Below are positions 7,758 to 16,904 of a stretch of 64,000 nucleotides of DNA, piece by piece (positions within the stretch are counted from its first letter, which is position 1; each line of letters opens with the position of its first letter). The notes under the pieces were generated by a model, which did no database searches, was not told where the DNA came from, and was given only the letters and a program-made list of their open reading frames with translations. The position numbers and the translations under genes were made by a program. The stretch covers positions 434,001 to 498,000 of the forward strand of contig NZ_FQYN01000001.1 in NCBI RefSeq assembly GCF_900141805.1. Reading direction: 5' to 3'. This DNA is from Hymenobacter daecheongensis DSM 21074. GTDB taxonomy: Bacteria > Bacteroidota > Bacteroidia > Cytophagales > Hymenobacteraceae.

Positions 7758-8894
7758 TTACGCCGCCAGGAAAAGCTCCAGCGTGATTTGGTCGGCCAGC
7801 AGCTTGCCGCGGTCAGTGAGACGCAGCGTGCCGTTCAGCAGCGTGGCCCAGCCGTTTTGGCGCAGCTCATTCAGATAATCAGCACGTTGCACCGGCAGAT
7901 CCACGCCCAACACGTCGCGCAGGTAGGTTAAGTCGCAGCCGCGGGCGGTGCGCAGGCTGGTCATCAGGTATTCGTTGGCGCGGTCGGTGGGCGAGAGAAT
8001 TTCGTGGGTCAGCGGCACTTCGCCCTGCTCCAGCACGGCGGCTATGTACTGCGCGTTGTTGGCCACGGCGTAGGTGCGGCTCGTGCCATCGAAGGAGTGG
8101 GCGCTGGGGCCCAGGCCCAGGTAGGGCACACCGCGCCAGTAGTTCGAGTTGTGGCGCGACTCGCGGCCGGGCCGGCAGAAGTTCGATATTTCGTACTGCT
8201 CGTAGCCGTGGCGCGGCAATTCGGCCAGCAGCATTTCAAACTGCCGGGCCACAAACTCGTCGGGCGGGGCTACGAAGGTGCCTTTGCGCAGCCGCCGGCC
8301 AAACACCGTATCGGGCTCGATGGTCAGGGCGTAGCACGACAGATGCGGCACCTGCAGCGCAAACGCCTGGGCCATATCCTGCTCCCAGATGCCGTGGTCG
8401 GCGGCGGGCACGCCGTAAATCAGATCCACGGAAATATTCTCGAAGCCCACATCCTGCGCCAGCTGCACGCACTGCCGCGACTCCTGCGCCGAGTGGGCGC
8501 GGTTCATCAGGCGCAAATGCGGCTCGTGGAAGCTCTGCAAACCAATACTCAGGCGGTTGATGGGCGAGGCGGCCAGCTCGCGCAGCTTGGCCGGCGTGAG
8601 GTCGTCGGGGTTGGCTTCCAGCGTGATTTCTGCCTGCGCCGACACCTGAAAATGACGGTGCAGGTCGTTGAAAATCGTATCCAGTTCGGCGGCCGTGAGC
8701 AGTGAGGGCGTGCCACCGCCGAAGTAGATGGTTTCCAGCACGGGCGCCGGCCCCAGATAACTGGCTCGCAGCATCATTTCCCGCCCGATAGCCTCCACCA
8801 AGCGGCCCTTCAGCGTCATAGAGGTGCTGAAATGAAAGTCGCAGTAGTGGCAGGCCTGCTTGCAGAAGGGAATGTGGAGGTAGAGGCCGGGCAT
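7758..8894 (-). CDS. hemW: Radical SAM haem chaperone HemW (coproporphyrinogen dehydrogenase-like)
   Basis: A 378-residue protein from ATG 8894 beginning MPGLYLHIPFCKQACHYCDF; C11, C15 and C18 form the CxxxCxxC 4Fe-4S radical SAM motif, in the HemW form followed by DFHF. YFGGGTPS is the SAM-binding glycine motif, and E/DPD and GLQSF motifs follow. HemW proteins hand haem to membrane targets and were long misannotated as HemN; the LGLGPSAHS segment and length fit HemW. An upstream ATG-like extension to 8954 runs into the promoter of the divergent gene and was rejected. Confidence 0.9.
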   Translation of the reverse strand: MPGLYLHIPFCKQACHYCDFHFSTSMTLKGRLVEAIGREMMLRASYLGPAPVLETIYFGGGTPSLLTAAELDTIFNDLHRHFQVSAQAEITLEANPDDLTPAKLRELAASPINRLSIGLQSFHEPHLRLMNRAHSAQESRQCVQLAQDVGFENISVDLIYGVPAADHGIWEQDMAQAFALQVPHLSCYALTIEPDTVFGRRLRKGTFVAPPDEFVARQFEMLLAELPRHGYEQYEISNFCRPGRESRHNSNYWRGVPYLGLGPSAHSFDGTSRTYAVANNAQYIAAVLEQGEVPLTHEILSPTDRANEYLMTSLRTARGCDLTYLRDVLGVDLPVQRADYLNELRQNGWATLLNGTLRLTDRGKLLADQITLELFLAA

Positions 8895-9021
8895 TTGAAC
8901 AGAAGAATTGCGGACAGAACTCGCGGTTGGGAAAAAGCCGGGGAGCCACGACACCGCAGTACAAAACCGCCGATTGTACTTTCGGGAAATTAAAAGCGCG
9001 GTTCTGCGTTTGTGTTCCCAA

Positions 9022-10878
9022 ATGTACGCCCGTACCCTCGTTTTCTTCCTGCTGAGTATGCTGCCGCTGGTGTGGCCGGGAGCGGCGTGGGCCCAAACGC
9101 TGCCCGCGCCCAGTCAGGTTCCGGTGGCTACGCCCGCATTTCCGCCCGCCACGGCCCGGCCCGATACGGCCAGCCGTCGCAAAGCGCCGGAGTCGCGCAA
9201 GGCTATCAGGATTGGCACAGAAGCCGCCGACGAGGCTAGGTTGCGCCGGTATCGGCCGCCCACGGCGGCTCCCGACTCGCTGGCGGCCCGGCGGGCGGTG
9301 CGGGCGCTGGTGCTGGCCCTGCAGGCCGATTCGTACCTGACGGCCTCCGCTGATGCCATGCGCTGGTACCACGATACGCTCCGGGTGCAGCTCTACGTGG
9401 GCGAGAAATTCCGGTGGGCGCGACTGCGCAACGGCAACCTGGGCGACGCACTGCTTACCCGCGCCGGCTTTCGCGAAAAGCTCTACGCCAACCAGCCTTT
9501 TGAGCCCAGCCAGTGGGCCCGACTGCAGCAGAATATTCTCGCCGAAGCTGAGAACCAGGGCTACCCCTTCGCCACCGTGCGCCTGGATTCGGTGCAGCTG
9601 CGCGGCACCGACATCGAAGGCCGCGTGGTGCTCGACCGGGGCCGCGTGGTGCTGTTCGACTCGATTCAGCTGGTGGGCAAAACCAAGACGAAGAAGCGCT
9701 TCCTGACCAAATACCTGCAGCTTTTTCCCAACCAGCCCTACAGCCAGCAGCGCGTGGATGCGGCGGCCCGGCTGCTGCGGCAGCTGCCTTACCTACAGAT
9801 GCGGGCCGAGCCGGAAGTGCGCTTCGCCAAAGGCAAAGCCCGTGTGTACCTGTTTCTCGACGACCGGGCTTCTAACCAGTTCGATGCCATTGTGGGCGTG
9901 CTGCCGAACCCCAATCCTGGCGTGGGCCAGAAGAAGCTGCAGATTACCGGCGACGTGACCATCAACCTGCGCAACCTGAGCGGCGGCGGCAAGCAGATCG
10001 GGCTGCAGTGGCGCAAGCTGGACGTGGCCTCGCAACTTTTTGACGCTCAATATCTTCACCCCAACTTTTTCGGCACGCCGCTGGAGCTGGGCGGCAGCTT
10101 CAATCTGTATAAGCAGTCGAATGCGTTTCTCACGCTGCGGCCGCGGCTGCAGGTCACCTACCCTACCGTGCGGGCCGGGCGCGTCACGTTTTTCACCGAG
10201 CGCCGCAGCTCCCGCCTGCTCTCCGACTCCACCTTCCGCGAGCGAACCGTACTGCCCGACACCATCGATTCCGAGTTCAATTCCTACGGGCTCGAATACG
10301 GCTGGAATCGCCTCGACGACCTGTTTTTCCCCCGGCACGGCCTGCTGGCCAGCGTGCAGGCGGCGGTGGGCACCAAGCGCATCAGCAAAAACGCCGACCT
10401 CAACGACACGCTCTACCAGCGCCTGCCGTTGCGCTCGACGCAGGTGATGCTGGCCCTGCGGCTAGAGCAGTATTTCGCGGTGGGCAAAAACGGCGTGTTT
10501 CTGGCCCGCCTGCGGGGCGAGTCGCTGCTGAACAAGCGGCTGTTTCTGAACGATATGTTCCGGCTGGGCGGCCTGGCCACGCTACGCGGCTTCAACGAAT
10601 TCGCCTTCTACGCCAGCTCCTACGGCGTAGGCACCGTTGAATTCCGGCAGTTCACCGGCGGCGACACCTACGTATTCGTCTTCGCCGACCAGGCCTACCT
10701 GCGCCGCGACCTGGCCAACGACAAAACCAGCGACACGCCCGCCGGTCTGGGCGCGGGCCTGAGCTTCCGCACCGGCGCGGGCCTGTTTCAGTTCGTGTAC
10801 TCCGTGGGCCGGGCGCAGGGCCAGCCGTTCTCCCTCAACGCCTCCAAAATCCATTTCGGTATCACTAGCCGGTTTTAA
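9022..10878 (+). CDS. BamA/TamA-type outer-membrane surface antigen
   Basis: A 618-residue protein from ATG 9022 with a Sec signal peptide (MYARTLVFFLLSMLPLV, cleavage near AWAQ). A Pro/Arg/Ala-rich linker is followed by POTRA-like segments (about residues 150-300, e.g. GYPFATVRLDSVQL and RVVLFDSIQLVG) and a C-terminal D15/Omp85 beta-barrel. The barrel has the L6-loop-like LRGFNEFAF motif and ends HFGITSRF with the terminal Phe expected of outer-membrane barrels. Fewer POTRAs than BamA, so a TamA-like or specialised Omp85 protein is more likely than the essential BamA. Divergent from hemW with 127 bases between starts. Confidence 0.85.
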   Translation: MYARTLVFFLLSMLPLVWPGAAWAQTLPAPSQVPVATPAFPPATARPDTASRRKAPESRKAIRIGTEAADEARLRRYRPPTAAPDSLAARRAVRALVLALQADSYLTASADAMRWYHDTLRVQLYVGEKFRWARLRNGNLGDALLTRAGFREKLYANQPFEPSQWARLQQNILAEAENQGYPFATVRLDSVQLRGTDIEGRVVLDRGRVVLFDSIQLVGKTKTKKRFLTKYLQLFPNQPYSQQRVDAAARLLRQLPYLQMRAEPEVRFAKGKARVYLFLDDRASNQFDAIVGVLPNPNPGVGQKKLQITGDVTINLRNLSGGGKQIGLQWRKLDVASQLFDAQYLHPNFFGTPLELGGSFNLYKQSNAFLTLRPRLQVTYPTVRAGRVTFFTERRSSRLLSDSTFRERTVLPDTIDSEFNSYGLEYGWNRLDDLFFPRHGLLASVQAAVGTKRISKNADLNDTLYQRLPLRSTQVMLALRLEQYFAVGKNGVFLARLRGESLLNKRLFLNDMFRLGGLATLRGFNEFAFYASSYGVGTVEFRQFTGGDTYVFVFADQAYLRRDLANDKTSDTPAGLGAGLSFRTGAGLFQFVYSVGRAQGQPFSLNASKIHFGITSRF

Positions 10879-10927
10879 AGGAATGTGAGAAATGTGGTGA
10901 ATGTGGTGAATGTGCTAAAAAGTCGCC

Positions 10928-11097
10928 TGTCATCCTGAGCCTGCGAAGGATCTACCTCTTTCCGCAATACAGCACTCTTTTCAACGCACAAAGCCCTTCA
11001 CCACGCGACGGTGAAGGGCTTTGCTCATTTCAACAGGCTTCTCACTTAACGGAGGAAGGTCCTTCGCAAGCGTACGCCAGATGAGGGATGACAGACA
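10928..11097. repeat. Degenerate TCATCCTGAGC palindrome surrounding a terminator
   Basis: Left arm TGTCATCCTGAGCCTGCG continues to AAGGATCT; right side has AAGGTCCTTCGCAAGC and then GAGGGATGACAGAC. Same family as 39483-39567 and 62197-62304 but with diverged arms. Confidence 0.6.
10990..11022 (+). terminator. Hairpin terminator between convergent genes
   Basis: A 13-bp perfect stem AAAGCCCTTCACC/GGTGAAGGGCTTT, downstream of the Omp85 gene and inside the 10928-11097 repeat. The T run is short. Confidence 0.7.
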
Positions 11098-11102
11098 GCT
11101 TT

Positions 11103-11145
11103 TTAGCCCATCAGCACTACCGCATCAGCACATCAAAAAACCAGC
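11103..11145. repeat. CATCAGCACATC word repeat
   Basis: Two-and-a-half copies of the CATCAGCACAtc word followed by AAAAAACCAGCACG, abutting the 3' end of the esterase gene. The same word family forms larger inverted blocks at 31411-31553 and 33581-33769. Confidence 0.55.
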
Positions 11146-11148
11146 ACG

Positions 11149-12321
11149 TTATTGCAATGCTTTCTTCAGCTCGCTGGCAGCCAGGGCCTGGGCTTCTTTG
11201 GCCTGGGGCACTACCGCGCCCATGCCGAAGAACTCGTGCGCCACGTTATCATACAGCTTGTAGGTTACGGGTACGCCGGCGGCTTTCAGCTTATCGGCGT
11301 AGGTTTTGCCCTCGCTCATTAGCGGGTCGATGCCGGCCCCGATGACCGTGGCGGGCGCCAGGCCTTTCAGGTTAGGCGCAGTTACCAATGAAATCATTGG
11401 GTTTTTGCCGTCGGCGGGCGTGCGCAGGTACTTGTCGAAGAACCAGGCCATGAAGGGCTTGCTCAGCGGCTTGGCGGCGGCGTTTTTCTGGTACGAGGGC
11501 GTATTCAGGTCGTAGCCGGCAATGGGGTACACCAGCAACTGGTGCTTCGGCTGCATCAGACCTTTGTCGCGGGCCATCATGCACACGGCGGCGGCCAGGT
11601 TGCCCCCGGCGCTTTCCCCAGCCACGGCCACGCGCTTGGGGTCGCCTTTGATGGAAGCCGCATTTTTCAGCACCCACTGATAAGCGGCAAATGAGTCGTT
11701 GTGTGCCGTCGGAAACTTCATTTCCGGGGCCTGCCGGTAGGCCACCGACACGAACACGGCCCCGGTCTGCTCAGCCAGTGCCCGCACGGAGGGGTCGTAG
11801 GTATCCAGGTTGGCAATGACCCAGCCGCCGCCATGATAATACACCACCACGGGCAGCGGGCCAGTAGCGCCTTTGGGCATATAAATACGGGCTTTTACGC
11901 CCGGTGCCACTTCCCTGCTCATCGTATCGAGCGGCGAAGGCGGCGTTTGAATGCCGAAATCCTTCATCACGGCCATTGTGGCATCGGTGGCTGATGGACC
12001 TTTGCGCACTTCCGCCACGGGCAGCTTTTCGGGCGGCGTAGGGCCGCTCAGGCTGGCCAGCTTTTCCAATACCGTTAGCATTTCGGGGGCGATGTTCGGG
12101 GCCCAGGCCGGGGCGGGCCCGGCGGGCTTCACGGCGCGGGGCGCAGCGGCCATGGCGCTGGTGTCGCTCATCATAGCCGCTGAGTCAGTAGCTGCGGCGG
12201 TGGTGCCGGCCTGTTCGCTGGTCGTGTTGCTGTTGCAGCCAGCCAGCCCCAGCAGCGAGGCAAAGCAGGGGGTTAATAATCGGAGGCGGGTAGCGGGGGT
12301 GAAAGCAGGGAATAGCTTCAT
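11149..12321 (-). CDS. Alpha/beta-hydrolase esterase, hormone-sensitive-lipase family, lipoprotein
   Basis: A 390-residue protein from ATG 12321. The N-terminus has a lipoprotein signal peptide ending LLGLAGC, then a Ser/Thr/Ala-rich linker. The catalytic domain shows the HSL-family oxyanion motif HGGGW, the nucleophile elbow GESAGG, an acid in GIDPLMSEG and the histidine in DNVAHEFFGM, so the Ser-Asp-His triad is complete. Probably a periplasmic or outer-membrane-anchored carboxylesterase; substrate unknown. Monocistronic, facing the upstream Omp85 gene. Confidence 0.85.
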   Translation of the reverse strand: MKLFPAFTPATRLRLLTPCFASLLGLAGCNSNTTSEQAGTTAAATDSAAMMSDTSAMAAAPRAVKPAGPAPAWAPNIAPEMLTVLEKLASLSGPTPPEKLPVAEVRKGPSATDATMAVMKDFGIQTPPSPLDTMSREVAPGVKARIYMPKGATGPLPVVVYYHGGGWVIANLDTYDPSVRALAEQTGAVFVSVAYRQAPEMKFPTAHNDSFAAYQWVLKNAASIKGDPKRVAVAGESAGGNLAAAVCMMARDKGLMQPKHQLLVYPIAGYDLNTPSYQKNAAAKPLSKPFMAWFFDKYLRTPADGKNPMISLVTAPNLKGLAPATVIGAGIDPLMSEGKTYADKLKAAGVPVTYKLYDNVAHEFFGMGAVVPQAKEAQALAASELKKALQ

Positions 12322-12539
12322 GTGTTTTAGGAAGAAAAAGTAGTAGAGAAAAACAGTTCGCCGGTTTACGTAGCAAGCAGATGAAATCGTTGGGCCACAA
12401 GGGTATTTATTCGGGTCCCACCGGCCTGCGACAGGGCATTTTCTAGGTTCCACTAAAATAATTCAGCTGATTATCAGCCCGAAAGCAGGCTACAGCCAGT
12501 AATACCTACTCCCGATGCTGCTTTTAAAAAAAACCCTCC

Positions 12540-12547
12540 TACATTTG
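12540..12547 (+). promoter_or_regulatory. -7 box of the tRNA-fMet promoter
   Basis: TACATTTG matches TAnnTTTG, 13 bases before the mature tRNA 5' end. A T-rich segment lies upstream where the TTTG element would be expected, but no exact copy is present. Confidence 0.6.
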
Positions 12548-12560
12548 CAGAACCAAACAG

Positions 12561-12633
<73 letters not shown>

Positions 12634-12640
12634 CCTAGAT

Positions 12641-12680
12641 AACCCGGAAGTTACTCATCATGAGCAGCTTCCGGGTTTTT
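12641..12680 (+). terminator. Terminator of tRNA-fMet
   Basis: The perfect stem AACCCGGAAG/CTTCCGGGTT starts eight bases after the tRNA and is followed by TTT. Confidence 0.9.
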
Positions 12681-12849
12681 CGTTTTTAGCAGTTTCCGCT
12701 AATTGATTAGCGAAACGCAGCAGGCAGACGAGAAACAAACTGAACAAAGGCCGTGAGCAGCGTATGAAAGGCAGTAACCCCGGCCGCCGGCCAGACTGCT
12801 ATATTCCCGGCTTCTATTGCTTCCTGCTTCCCCAATAGCTCCATCTGGT

Positions 12850-13644
12850 ATGTCTGCTCAATCTGCTTCCCCATCCGCAGTTCCGCGGCCCTACATTCTC
12901 GCCGAAACCACTTGGAAAACCGTGCGGGAAACCAAGTACGAGGTAGTGGTACTACCCTGGGGCGCTACCGAGGCGCACAATTACCACCTGCCCTACGCCA
13001 CCGACAACTTTCAGTGCGACTACGTGGCGGCCGAAGCGGCCCGCAAAGCTTGGGAGCAGGGCGCGAAAGTGGTGGTGCTGCCTACCATTCCGTTCGGCGT
13101 GAATACCGGCCAGCTCGATATTACGCTCGACATGAACCTGAATCCCAGCACCCAGCTCCTCATTCTGCGCGATATAGTGCAGGTGCTGGCCCGACAGGGC
13201 CTGCCGAAGCTGGTAGTGCTGAACGGCCACGGCGGCAACGATTTTCGGCAGATACTGCGCGAGCTGCAGGCCGAATTCCCTACCGTGTTTCTCAGCACCC
13301 TCAACTGGTTTCGGGCCGCCGACCGCAGCCAGTTTTTCCAGGCCCCCGGCGACCATGCCGATGCGCTGGAAACCAGCGCCATGCTGCACATTGCGCCCCA
13401 GCTGGTGCGCCCGCTGGTCGAGGCCGGCGATGGCGCGGCGCGGCAGTTTCGCATCCGGGCGCTGCGCCAGGGCTGGGCCTGGGCGCAGCGCGAGTGGAGC
13501 CAGGTATCGGCCGATACGGGCGTGGGCAACCCGGCCGAGGCCACGGCCGAGCAAGGCCGGGCATTTCTGGAGGCGGCAACCACCAACATCGGGCAGTTTC
13601 TGGTAGAGCTGGCCGCCGCCGATCCGCACGATTTATATGAATAG
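12850..13644 (+). CDS. Creatininase-family amidohydrolase
   Basis: A 264-residue protein from ATG 12850 (MSAQSASPSAV). Creatininase-family (PF02633) metal ligands are visible: the E and H of LPWGATEAHNYHLPYATD, the NGHGGND loop and the later E of ADALETSAML. The family includes creatinine amidohydrolase and MftE/FAPy deformylase-like enzymes that act on cyclic or formyl amides; the substrate here is unknown. No signal peptide. Convergent with the next gene across a 26-bp perfect hairpin. Confidence 0.85.
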   Translation: MSAQSASPSAVPRPYILAETTWKTVRETKYEVVVLPWGATEAHNYHLPYATDNFQCDYVAAEAARKAWEQGAKVVVLPTIPFGVNTGQLDITLDMNLNPSTQLLILRDIVQVLARQGLPKLVVLNGHGGNDFRQILRELQAEFPTVFLSTLNWFRAADRSQFFQAPGDHADALETSAMLHIAPQLVRPLVEAGDGAARQFRIRALRQGWAWAQREWSQVSADTGVGNPAEATAEQGRAFLEAATTNIGQFLVELAAADPHDLYE

Positions 13645-13680
13645 GTGGCGGGGCCAGCCCGATAACATCAGGTAGAGGCT

Positions 13681-13746
13681 AAGGCCCTAAAACAGTTCAG
13701 CCGCATCTTCCCGAGGGAAAATGCGGCTGAACTGTTTTAGGGCCTT
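13681..13746. terminator. Long bidirectional hairpin terminator
   Basis: A 26-bp perfect stem (13681-13706 with 13721-13746) and a 14-base loop between convergent genes. The arms hold AACAG and CTGTT tracts and no long T run; the length and perfection exceed an ordinary terminator. Confidence 0.75.
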
Positions 13747-13760
13747 GCGAGGGCCGGCAG

Positions 13761-14075
13761 TTATTGCTGCGGCTTCGGCATGGTGCCCGTTGGGGCATCT
13801 ACCTTGATTACGCCCTGGCGTTTGCGCGGAGCAGTGTTCATCGACTGCTTGCGGCGGGCCTGGCGGCGCAGCTTCATGCGGCGGAAGAAGCCGGGCTTGC
13901 GATGCTTGTTGCGGCTGTTGCCGCGGTAGCGTTTGTACACGGGGCGCGGCACCCGTGGGTAAGCCAGCGTTTCGGTTAGCGCCTCAGGGGCGGCTGCCGC
14001 GGGTTCGGCCAGCGCGGCGGTGGGGTCTGCCAGCACCAGTAAGGCGCACAGCAGCAATAGGATGAACTTGGTCAT
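13761..14075 (-). CDS. Small secreted highly basic protein (paralogue A)
   Basis: A 104-residue product from ATG 14075 with a signal peptide (MTKFILLLLCALLVLADPTAALA). The mature part has a basic block, YKRYRGNSRNKHRKPGFF then RRMKLRRQARRKQ, and a C-terminal tail. The block matches the product at 15342-15611 (YKKYRGNSRHKARKLG), so the two are paralogues. No known domain. A cationic periplasmic or cell-surface role is inferred from charge only. Confidence 0.65.
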   Translation of the reverse strand: MTKFILLLLCALLVLADPTAALAEPAAAAPEALTETLAYPRVPRPVYKRYRGNSRNKHRKPGFFRRMKLRRQARRKQSMNTAPRKRQGVIKVDAPTGTMPKPQQ

Positions 14076-14364
14076 AGGAAAGAAATTGAAACGCTTTTAC
14101 CGTGCGACAGCTAATCTCAAAGATTAAGCCAACGACTATATAGTGCGTTTCCCTGAGGCAGAATTTTGTGGAACAGCACCCGCCCGGTCCGGCAGTAGCC
14201 CCGACACCTGGGGCGGCAGCCGCGTGGCCCGGTACGTACACAAACCCCGCGCGGGTGCCTGCAGAGCCACATTGCTGCTGCCCGATTGGCCTGCTACAAC
14301 ACCCGCACTGGCCGGCTAAGCATGCTGCTGCGGGTGCCAAAGATTTGGGCAGAATGATTATTCG

Positions 14365-14772
14365 TTATTCAGCTATAGGGTCGTAGCAGCGGTAAGTGCG
14401 GTGGCGCAGGATCAGGCCATCCTTGAACTCGAAAATCATGCAGAACTGCGCCGAAACCTGCCCACCACGCACCAGCAGGCCGAAGTCGTTCATAATGGTA
14501 GCATGCCAACGCGTTTCCAGCACTACGCAGTCGTCGGTGCCGGCGTGCATCTTCGTCTGCTCAAACTGCGGGTTGTGCAGAATTTCGCGCCCCGCCCGGA
14601 TGTTGCTCAGAATATCCTCGAACCCCCGGTGCTGAGTGGTGCGGGTGAGCAAATTAGGATATTCAATCTGCTCTATATCAGGGTGAAACACTGTTGCGTA
14701 AGCCGCTGGGTTGATTTCCAGCGCCGCACTCAGCGCCAGATACGAGTTGATGACAGCGAAATGATCATTCAT
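14365..14772 (-). CDS. SnoaL-like / nuclear transport factor 2-fold protein
   Basis: A 135-residue protein from ATG 14772 (MNDHFAVINSYLALSAAL). The pattern of an N-terminal helix, F..DI.Q.EYPN and the C-terminal strands QFCMIFEFKDGLILRHRTYRCYDP fits the NTF2-like/SnoaL superfamily of small ligand-binding or isomerase proteins. Longer upstream frames (to 15162) have no family support. Cytoplasmic; ligand unknown. Single gene with more than 500 bases upstream. Confidence 0.7.
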   Translation of the reverse strand: MNDHFAVINSYLALSAALEINPAAYATVFHPDIEQIEYPNLLTRTTQHRGFEDILSNIRAGREILHNPQFEQTKMHAGTDDCVVLETRWHATIMNDFGLLVRGGQVSAQFCMIFEFKDGLILRHRTYRCYDPIAE

Positions 14773-15269
14773 GAAAACGCAGCAGATAGGTGAAAGAGGA
14801 GAACAAGGTAAGCAGGACCTGGGGTTTGTGGCGCGAAAAACAGGCTTTGCGGAGGCTAAACGACCGGTTAACGCTTTTCTTATGGGCCACAAAATACAAT
14901 GGCCCTGCCAGCTGAAGCAAATACATGATTTTCCCAATATTTTCCTCCATCCATGTACGCTTTCTGCTGCGCTGAACCGCAGATTCTGCACCCACCCGCT
15001 ATACGAAAGCGGCCCGACAACCAGATTTGCTTGCATCGGGCCAAGCTTAACGCAGCTATTCTTGCTGCATGAAAGCCATTGCAGCTGGCCGGAATAAGCG
15101 CGAAGGCAGAGCTGCCTGTACCGGCTAATTGCAACTATACAAAACACACTACTCCGCTTCAATACCGCAGGTACGCCTCAGGCTCCGTTTGCATAAATTA
15201 TAACTATAAGGCATAATAATGAGATTCAATTCAGCCTCATTCAAATTCATCATCTATCAAAAAACACAA
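14773..15269. other. Non-coding gap
   Basis: About 500 bases with open frames on both strands but none with family-like sequence, a good start or codon character like the neighbours. The right end (15180-15269) is AT-rich. The promoter of the SnoaL-like gene should be at the left end, but no clear TAnnTTTG was found. Confidence 0.5.
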
Positions 15270-15320
15270 AATTTCCCTGCCCTGCCCTTGTCTTATAAAC
15301 AAGGGCTGAGCAGGGAAATT
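15270..15320 (-). terminator. Terminator of the basic secreted protein gene B
   Basis: The stem AATTTCCCTGC/GCAGGGAAATT with inner GCCCTTG/CAAGGGC pairing, followed on the minus strand by a T-rich stretch. Confidence 0.75.
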
Positions 15321-15341
15321 CACCGCACTACAGCAGAAGCG

Positions 15342-15611
15342 CTATAGGGTGGTGCGACCGATGCGAGGCTGCGCTTTCAGGCGGGCTTTGTGCTTGGCTT
15401 TGCAGCGCAAGCGCCACCGCTTGTAGGCACCAAGCTTGCGGGCCTTGTGGCGACTGTTGCCGCGATACTTCTTATAGTTGTGAGTGTGAGACGATTCGGC
15501 GATTCTGCCTTTTGAGCGAAAAAGGAAGCTGCCGGGAGGAGTGGCCATACCTGGCTGCGCGTCGGCTAGGAACATCAATGCGCAAAACAGCACGAGTAGT
15601 ATTTTAGGCAT
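15342..15611 (-). CDS. Small secreted highly basic protein (paralogue B)
   Basis: An 89-residue protein from ATG 15611 with a signal peptide (MPKILLVLFCALMFLADA). The mature chain carries YKKYRGNSRHKARKLGAYK and then RLRCKAKHKARLKA. It shares the YKxYRGNSRxKxRKxG signature and start-to-motif spacing with 13761-14075. An upstream extension to 15689 has no signal-peptide logic. Its own terminator and an AT-rich upstream region suggest separate transcription from paralogue A. Confidence 0.65.
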   Translation of the reverse strand: MPKILLVLFCALMFLADAQPGMATPPGSFLFRSKGRIAESSHTHNYKKYRGNSRHKARKLGAYKRWRLRCKAKHKARLKAQPRIGRTTL

Positions 15612-16037
15612 ACAAAGGGTGTTAAAAGGTTTGCACTCTTTCCGCAGTGAGCAAAGGATGTGGCACCATCCGATCCGAACACTACACAAAGCGAATATAA
15701 AGAGTCTTTATCAAAAATGTTCAAGTTTGATAAGATAATTTTTGACGTAACATCGTAGGAATAAAATTGATTTATTTAAACAACACCCCTATTGCCTCTG
15801 AACCGTTGTAGGTTTAAAACAAAAACTCTTGATCAAAGTTAATATTTGAATAATTACAATTTAAAGAGTTGCTTTACACGCCCAGCTCGCCACGGTTAAG
15901 CTGAGGCTATGAGTGACGGATTGTTTTACATCTAACTGAGCCCTAAACCGGCCGGAAAACAATCGGTGAGACCATATGGTATGCTGCGTAGCCCGACACC
16001 CCGGCCTCAGATCTACTGCTACCACTTGCTTTTACCC
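15612..16037. other. AT-rich intergenic island
   Basis: A 426-base divergent gap. About 15690-15880 is far more AT-rich than anything nearby, with runs such as TTGATTTATTTAAAC and TAATATTTGAATAATTAC. It contains upstream signals for gene B (minus) and the pirin gene (plus). No gene was found; it could be a regulatory region or a remnant of acquired DNA. Confidence 0.5.
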
Positions 16038-16892
16038 ATGCGCACTATCAAAGCCCAGCACCAAGCCGTAAGCGCCCCCATTGCCGACCTGATAACCTAC
16101 CGGGCGCTGCCCACGCCGGCCGTGGAGCACCTCGACCCGTTTCTGTTTCTGAATCATCATGGGCCGCAGCAGTATGCGCCCAACAACGCGGGGCTGCCCT
16201 TCGGTCCGCACCCACACCGGGGCTTTGAAACGGTGACCTTCATTGTGGCCGGCGACATTATGCACCAGGACAGCGGCGGTCATCAAAGCATTATTGGTGC
16301 GGGCGGCATTCAGTGGATGACGGCCGGCCGCGGGCTCATTCACAGCGAAGTATCCTCGCCGGCGTTCAAAAAGACCGGCGGCGACCTGGAAATACTGCAG
16401 CTCTGGGTGAATCTGCCGGCCAGGGATAAAATGGTGGCCCCTCACTACCGCGGGCTGCAAAAAGACGAGATTCCGGCCGTGCCGCACGATGAGGGCCGCG
16501 TGGTGCTGCACGCGGTGGCAGGCGAGTGGCTGGGCACCGCCGGGGCAGTGCAGCCGCTTACGGCTATCAGTCTGGCTACTATTGATTTCCGGGCTGACGG
16601 TCAGCTGCGCCTGTCCATTCCCGCCGACCACACGATTTTCTGCTATACCATCAGGGGCAAGCTGCGGGTGAACGGGCAGGAAACCGAAGCCCGCCGCCTC
16701 ACCGAGTTCAACTACGACGGCGACGAGCTGCACCTGGAGGCCCTGACCGAGGCCACGCTGCTACTGGGGCACGCGGCTCCTTTTCGGGAGCCCATTGTGG
16801 CCTACGGCCCCTTCGTGATGAACTCGGAAGCCGAAATCCGGCAGGCGTACCAGGATTATCAGGCCGGCAAGTTTGGCCAGTGGCCAGGCTGA
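16038..16892 (+). CDS. Pirin family protein
   Basis: A 284-residue bicupin from ATG 16038 (MRTIKAQHQAVSA). The pirin metal-binding residues are present: the two histidines of GPHPHRGFETVT and H and E in GLIHSEVS. A C-terminal cupin follows, with the typical ending GPFVMNSEAEIRQAYQDYQAGKFG. Pirins bind iron and some have quercetinase activity; the role here is unassigned. Cytoplasmic. Confidence 0.92.
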   Translation: MRTIKAQHQAVSAPIADLITYRALPTPAVEHLDPFLFLNHHGPQQYAPNNAGLPFGPHPHRGFETVTFIVAGDIMHQDSGGHQSIIGAGGIQWMTAGRGLIHSEVSSPAFKKTGGDLEILQLWVNLPARDKMVAPHYRGLQKDEIPAVPHDEGRVVLHAVAGEWLGTAGAVQPLTAISLATIDFRADGQLRLSIPADHTIFCYTIRGKLRVNGQETEARRLTEFNYDGDELHLEALTEATLLLGHAAPFREPIVAYGPFVMNSEAEIRQAYQDYQAGKFGQWPG

Positions 16893-16904
16893 TAGCCGCC
16901 GCCA

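Noticed and set aside
14771..15097. 108-codon plus-strand frame upstream of the SnoaL-like gene
   Set aside because: Sequence shows no domain, and its start overlaps the ATG region of the divergent gene; codon pattern is not like the neighbours.
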